A stretch of DNA of 16,400 nucleotides, taken from positions 1 to 16,400 of the forward strand of contig QIKQ01000278.1 in NCBI GenBank assembly GCA_003233075.1, written 5' to 3'. This document shows, piece by piece, positions 13,126 through 16,400 of this stretch. The notes under the pieces are model-generated. The model searched no databases and was not told the origin of the DNA. It saw only the letters and a program-made list of their open reading frames with translations. This DNA comes from Gammaproteobacteria bacterium (lineage in GTDB: Bacteria; Pseudomonadota; Gammaproteobacteria; SZUA-21). The number at the start of each line of letters is the position of its first letter. Position 1 is the stretch's first letter. Position numbers and translations under genes: made by a program.

Positions 13126-14178
13126 ATGACAATTGAATTTATCAAACTCTCCTGCTTTCGTAATCTTGAAAGCTTTGAGTTCTCTCCTTCAAAAAGTTTA
13201 AATCTAATCCATGGTCAAAATGCTTCCGGCAAAACCAGCTTATTAGAGTCACTATTTTATCTTTCGCGAGCCCGATCATTTCGAACTTCTAACACCAGCA
13301 AACTAGTTTCATATGGACAAGATACAATGTCTGTTTTTGCTAGATTAAATAATGAAGGCAGAAAAATACCAATTGGAATACAAAAGTCGGGAAGCAAACA
13401 AACGCTCAGAATAGATTCAGAAAACGTCAATAAAATATCTGAAATGTCTGAGATATTACCTCTACAAATAATACATCCTGAAAGCCATAGGCTAATAGAA
13501 GGCGGCCCTGTATTTCGTAGACAGTTCTTAGACTGGGGGGTGTTCCACGTGGAACATGGATTTTTTGCAGCCTGGAATCGTTATCGCCAGGCTTTAAAAC
13601 AACGTAATGCAGCTTTACGAGAACCAAAATTTAAAGGCACATTTACATCCTGGAATGCTGAGCTTTGCGAGTCAGGAGAAATTATAAATCAGTACCGCAA
13701 AAACTATGTGACACAACTAGAGTCTTTTGTACCTAAATATTTAAATCAATTGATTGGCACTGGTGAGTATGGGTTTAAGTATCTTTCCGGTTGGGGTGAA
13801 GATCTAAGTTTCGATACGGCTCTGGATGCTGCTGCAAGCTTAGATCAATCTAGAGGGTTTACGACTGTGGGTCCACATCGAGCTGATTTGAAAATAAGTT
13901 TAGATGGGCGCTTAATTGAGGATCGAATTTCCAGAGGCCAGCAAAAGATATTGATCTCTACTTTATTAATGGCCCAGGCAATCTTTTTTGAATCTACCAC
14001 CAAACGAGTCTGCGTATTGTTGATAGACGATATCGCAGCTGAACTAGACAGCAAACACAGGAGCGGATTAATTGAGGTATTGTCCGAATTTAAATTACAG
14101 CTTTTTGTTAGCTCTATTAATCCAACTAAGGAATGGGATAACTATTATCAAGACAAAGAGACCATCCTATTAGATTAA
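13126..14178 (+). CDS. recF: DNA gap-repair ATPase RecF
   Basis: SMC/ABC-like ATPase that with RecO and RecR loads RecA at single-strand gaps and stalled forks. The 350-residue product has Walker A GQNASGKT (30-37), the ABC signature SRGQQK (269-274) and Walker B VLLIDDIAAELD (297-308). The N-terminal LSCFRNLESF matches the family pattern L-x-x-F-R-N. Start: the frame runs up to a TTG at 13093, but ATG at 13126 gives the usual N-terminus; neither has a good Shine-Dalgarno. Codons for GVFHVEH (138-144) contain a perfect parS palindrome. gyrB, the common next gene, does not follow within the window. Confidence 0.97.
   Translation: MTIEFIKLSCFRNLESFEFSPSKSLNLIHGQNASGKTSLLESLFYLSRARSFRTSNTSKLVSYGQDTMSVFARLNNEGRKIPIGIQKSGSKQTLRIDSENVNKISEMSEILPLQIIHPESHRLIEGGPVFRRQFLDWGVFHVEHGFFAAWNRYRQALKQRNAALREPKFKGTFTSWNAELCESGEIINQYRKNYVTQLESFVPKYLNQLIGTGEYGFKYLSGWGEDLSFDTALDAAASLDQSRGFTTVGPHRADLKISLDGRLIEDRISRGQQKILISTLLMAQAIFFESTTKRVCVLLIDDIAAELDSKHRSGLIEVLSEFKLQLFVSSINPTKEWDNYYQDKETILLD
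13541..13556. other. parS: parS site 1, inside recF
   Basis: TGTTCCACGTGGAACA is a perfect 16-bp palindrome and a full match to the chromosomal parS consensus TGTTYCACGTGRAACA recognised by ParB/Spo0J. It lies within recF, where it encodes part of the conserved motif VFHVE. Its position about 2 kb from the oriC candidate suits an origin-proximal centromere. Confidence 0.93.
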
Positions 14179-14500
14179 TATCATGCCCTATTGTCCGCTG
14201 TCCGAATGATTGTTCGAGCCAATTATTTAATCCCTATAAATGTTTCATCTAAGCTTTTAGGAATTGTTTAATATAGTTTGTGCCGTTAATTATATTCTTA
14301 AATCCGACGTGTTGTTCACATCTATTTAAACTTAAATTCCTCGCGCCCTTTGGACGAAATGTTTTACTAGTGGTTGCAACATTAATTAAATTCTTAAGTG
14401 GATTTGAATATCCAAATATATGTAGATTTAGCAAAGTGATGTTTCGACCAAAAACCTTTACGTGAATGGATTTAAGTTTCCAGTAAATATTTAGTGAAAT

Positions 14501-14516
14501 TGTTTCACGTGGAACA
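14501..14516. other. parS: parS site 2
   Basis: TGTTTCACGTGGAACA fits TGTTYCACGTGRAACA fully. It lies about 320 bp downstream of recF in non-coding DNA. Confidence 0.93.
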
Positions 14517-14881
14517 TCTATTTGATAAGACAAATTGGTTTAAGCTTTAGAACTCCCCGGCCGCTCAGGCTAAGCCAAGGCAGAGAAAATAATGGCTGGG
14601 GTTTAAATTTAGAAGCAGCAATATCTCCCATCCAGCTTTGAACTTTGTTAGAGAATAAAGAAACAAAGAGAGAGGCTAAAACTTATTTTGATTTGGCTGG
14701 TGATAAATTCAGTGGCACCTGAGGCGAAGTTAATTTGGTTACCATTAAAATATAGAACAGCCTGAGGCTAGCCTCAACAAGAAATTAAAATTATAAATCC
14801 TTCTGCACCATTCAAACACCCCAGATTACTACTGAGTAAAATCAGAGAAAATATTATAATGAAAGCAGGTATCGGCAGGAA

Positions 14882-14897
14882 TGTTTCACGTGGAACA
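14882..14897. other. parS: parS site 3
   Basis: TGTTTCACGTGGAACA is identical to site 2 and lies 381 bp further on. The sequence around it is not similar to the units that carry sites 4 and 5. Confidence 0.93.
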
Positions 14898-14993
14898 TAA
14901 GAGTATTTGCTTAGGGCGATTCTGTGTACGCCGGATTGCAGAGTCAAAAATTATATAGCCAATGGCAGTGAAAACTAATTTCACTTTTGCAGC

Positions 14994-15206
14994 TCAATAT
15001 AGTTTGTTCAGCGTTTTGGTAATTCGGGCTTGCTCATGGTCGAGTTGAGTTTGGATGGCCATTTTATCTCTTTAATATTTGCAAGCTGCTTTTCGGTTTG
15101 AATCTATTTCAGTGTCATTATGTATCCTGATTTCTAGTAGACCTGCCAACGATCGTGCTGGACCATACTGGTCTGAGATGGCAACAAGATTAAAATAAAT
15201 TAGTAA
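14994..15206 (-). pseudogene. Possible short gene remnant, unidentified
   Basis: One minus-strand frame runs 44 codons (with DQYGPARSLAGLLEIR), meets a single TAA at 15072-15074, then runs 22 codons from an ATG at 15062 (MAIQTQLDHEQARITKTLNK) to TGA. Composition looks protein-like, and the ATG has a weak GAGA upstream. It may be a decayed gene, a 22-residue peptide or chance; in DNA this AT-rich, open stretches of this size do occur by chance. I do not recognise a family. Confidence 0.2.
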
Positions 15207-15394
15207 TTATTGGTTGAGTTTTTTGAAGCATCTATTTACAGATGGGAGTAGAAAATGATATTGATCTTTTTGGCTCTTAGTCTTTATTTGTCTAAATTGG
15301 ATGCCCAGCGACAAGACCTAATGCTTTAGAGTCTAGAGTATTTAGGTGGATTTTAATTTAATGAAACTTTCTAATATTTTTAGCACACTTCTAT

Positions 15395-15472
15395 AAGCCA
15401 AAGCCAAAGCCAAAGCCAAAGCCAAAGCCAAAGCCAAAGCCAAAGCCAAAGCCAAAGCCAAAGCCAAAGCCA
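15395..15472. repeat. Hexanucleotide tandem repeat, 13 x AAGCCA
   Basis: Thirteen exact AAGCCA units (78 bp) with no internal variation. One strand is all purine-poor at CC steps and repeats A3GCC; read in frames it would give Lys-Pro, Ser-Gln or Ala-Lys repeats, but no frame has a usable start that reaches it. Perfect identity suggests recent slippage, so copy number is probably variable between strains. Confidence 0.95.
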
Positions 15473-15589
15473 AAACATCTAGTTTCTTTAACTGAGGAAC
15501 AGGCATAACACTAGGGTCTAATTATTAGTGAGAGTAGAGAGCGGCATACTCAAAGTTTATCTGACTAAATCATCGCATCGATTTCTGCT

Positions 15590-15611
15590 GAGACAAGGCT
15601 TGCCTTGTCTC
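15590..15611. repeat. 22-bp palindrome, copy A
   Basis: Arms GAGACAAGGC and GCCTTGTCTC around TT. It is the first of three copies (15590, 15835, 16057) and lies about 58 bp before parS site 4. Confidence 0.85.
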
Positions 15612-15669
15612 TTATATATATGAATTTAGAAATTTTAAACTTAGGGTTTGAATATGGTCGCCTCGTTAA

Positions 15670-15685
15670 GGTTCCACGTGGAACA
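15670..15685. other. parS: parS site 4
   Basis: GGTTCCACGTGGAACA has one mismatch to the consensus, in the outermost base, and the inner 14 bp are perfectly palindromic. It lies within tandem unit 1, with flanks TTAAGGTTCC and GAACATT that recur at site 5. Confidence 0.88.
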
Positions 15686-15834
15686 TTCTGTTTCTAATGC
15701 CAGGTCAGCGATATTGCTTTGGTATAATTTAAAAACTAACTGAGCGCCTAAGATGGCGAGACGGATATATTGCAGGGCTTAAATTTTTGGGGTTGCAAAT
15801 ATTATTTAAGTAAATCTTTGCGCTGATTCCTGTT

Positions 15835-15856
15835 GAGACAAAGCATGCCTTGTCTC
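15835..15856. repeat. 22-bp palindrome, copy B
   Basis: Arms GAGACAAAGC and GCCTTGTCTC around AT, with one base changed in the left arm compared with copy C. It lies 34 bp before parS site 5 and is followed by TAC, as in copy C. Confidence 0.85.
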
Positions 15857-15890
15857 TACGTCTAGGGTTTGAATATGGTTGCCTCTTTAA

Positions 15891-15906
15891 GGTTCCACGT
15901 GGAACA
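15891..15906. other. parS: parS site 5
   Basis: GGTTCCACGTGGAACA is identical to site 4, including the outermost G mismatch, and lies 221 bp from it. This fits its origin by duplication of the whole repeat unit. Confidence 0.88.
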
Positions 15907-16056
15907 TTTCGATTATGATGTTAGATCATCGATATTGCTCGGGCACATTTTTAGAAACTAGCAAGGTATTTAAGACAGAAAGATAGATGTATTACTGCAT
16001 TTGAATCTTTGGTTTCACAAAAAATATTTGATTAAATCGTCGCTCTGATTTCTATT

Positions 16057-16078
16057 GAGACAAGGCATGCCTTGTCTC
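16057..16078. repeat. 22-bp palindrome, copy C
   Basis: Arms GAGACAAGGC and GCCTTGTCTC around AT: a perfect 22-bp palindrome and the best copy. It is preceded by the same ATTAAATCGTCG/CTGATTTCT segment as copy A, but no parS follows, so the third unit is partial or truncated. Confidence 0.88.
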
Positions 16079-16400
16079 TACAAGTGATGGGTTAAATAAT
16101 TTAATTTGGATTTAAGAAAGAGACATGCCTTTATTATTAGGAGTGGCCATCTAAAAATTAGAGGTGGCACTGAACTAATATTTCGGTGGACGATGCGAAT
16201 CGAGGATAAAAGAAAGTAGCTTTCGCAGGTTTACTCTAAATTAAATTGTTTGCTTAGGACTGTCTATATTTACTAGCATCTTTTAGGTTTCGCGAATAAT
16301 TGAATTGGAACTAAAACGATGGTGTATTTGATTGAGATTTGAAACTAGAAAATAGTCGTCTTTACGAAGTGGCATTTGTCGCTGAAGAAATCCGCCAAAG

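Larger units (their letters stand above)
15562..15806. repeat. Diverged tandem unit 1 (palindrome + parS)
   Basis: The unit begins near TGACTAAATCATCG, contains palindrome copy A, then AGGGTTTGAATATGGTCGCC, parS site 4, and GATATTGCT further on. The same order of blocks recurs in unit 2 (about 15807-16028), and the first part recurs at 16029. The boundaries are approximate because the spacer segments have drifted and differ in length. Confidence 0.65.
15807..16028. repeat. Diverged tandem unit 2 (palindrome + parS)
   Basis: The order of blocks matches unit 1: a TAAGTAAATC-like start, the GCTGATT segment, palindrome copy B, TAGGGTTTGAATATGGTTGCC, TTAAG, parS site 5 and CATCGATATTGCT. Distances between matching blocks in the two units are about 221-245 bp. 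The spacer after GATATTGCT is poorly conserved. Confidence 0.65.
14179..16400. other. 2.2-kb gene-free, parS- and repeat-rich region
   Basis: No convincing protein or RNA gene was found on either strand; the longest frames have poor starts and resemble no family. The region contains four parS sites, a 13-copy AAGCCA array, a 14-bp perfect palindrome TGAGGCTAGCCTCA (14763-14776), an AGTGAAA/TTTCACT stem-loop (14967-14985) and diverged tandem units of about 220-245 bp carrying a 22-bp palindrome. It probably serves as the centromere-like ParB-loading region, possibly with gene remnants. The end at 16400 is only the window edge. Confidence 0.7.

Noticed and set aside
14249..14533. Minus-strand 94-codon frame downstream of recF
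   Set aside because: It starts with TTG without a Shine-Dalgarno, runs through parS site 2 and resembles no family; such a length is not rare by chance in this AT-rich DNA.
14497..14745. Plus-strand frame with protein-like stretch (GWGLNLEAAISPIQL) interrupted by two TGA and a TAG
   Set aside because: It could be a gene remnant, or could suggest TGA readthrough, but no start or family was recognised and TGA is a normal stop elsewhere in the window.
15395..15472. CRISPR array
   Set aside because: The units are six bases with no spacers, so it is a simple tandem repeat.

Overview
This is the chromosomal replication-origin region of an AT-rich gammaproteobacterium. The evidence is the conserved block mnmE-yidC-yidD-rnpA-rpmH (minus strand) facing dnaA-dnaN-recF (plus strand), DnaA boxes on both sides of dnaA, an AT-rich unwinding candidate between dnaA and dnaN, and five ParB-binding (parS) palindromes within 2-4.5 kb of it. 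The species cannot be named from the sequence alone. Codon use looks uniform and no insertion sequence, phage gene, CRISPR array or tRNA/rRNA gene was seen.

Layout. 1-342: gene-free, with palindromic repeats and the glnA terminator. 343-1752 (minus): glnA, glutamine synthetase with the adenylylation tyrosine. 1753-2178: a long control region with a sigma-54 (-24/-12) promoter, two NtrC-like sites and a 103-bp palindromic element lying in the predicted mRNA leader. 2179-4663 (minus): an apparent operon of a PP-loop thiolase-like protein, a TusA-family sulfur carrier and a zinc-type cation diffusion facilitator. 4919-5719 (plus): a stand-alone protein of two receiver domains, the first lacking the phospho-acceptor Asp. 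5760-9877 (minus): mnmE, yidC, yidD, rnpA, rpmH. 9878-14178: the divergent rpmH/dnaA interval, dnaA, the oriC candidate, dnaN and recF. 14179-16400: 2.2 kb without a convincing gene, holding four parS sites, a 13-copy hexanucleotide repeat and diverged ~220-245 bp tandem units, two of which pair a 22-bp palindrome with a parS site.

How the parts fit. The right half is a replication and segregation centre: DnaA opens the origin, DnaN is the clamp, RecF handles gaps, and parS sites recruit ParB (parA/parB are not in this window). The rpmH-rnpA-yidD-yidC-mnmE block makes ribosomal protein L34, RNase P protein, membrane-insertion factors and a tRNA U34-modifying GTPase. The left half is nitrogen assimilation plus a sulfur-relay/metal cluster. 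Two usual neighbours are absent where expected: mnmG-rsmG-parAB is not next to mnmE, and gyrB does not follow recF within the window.

The most unusual signals are the parS-rich, repeat-built intergenic region after recF (with one parS embedded in recF codons), the thiolase/TusA/CDF operon, and the receiver-pseudoreceiver protein.
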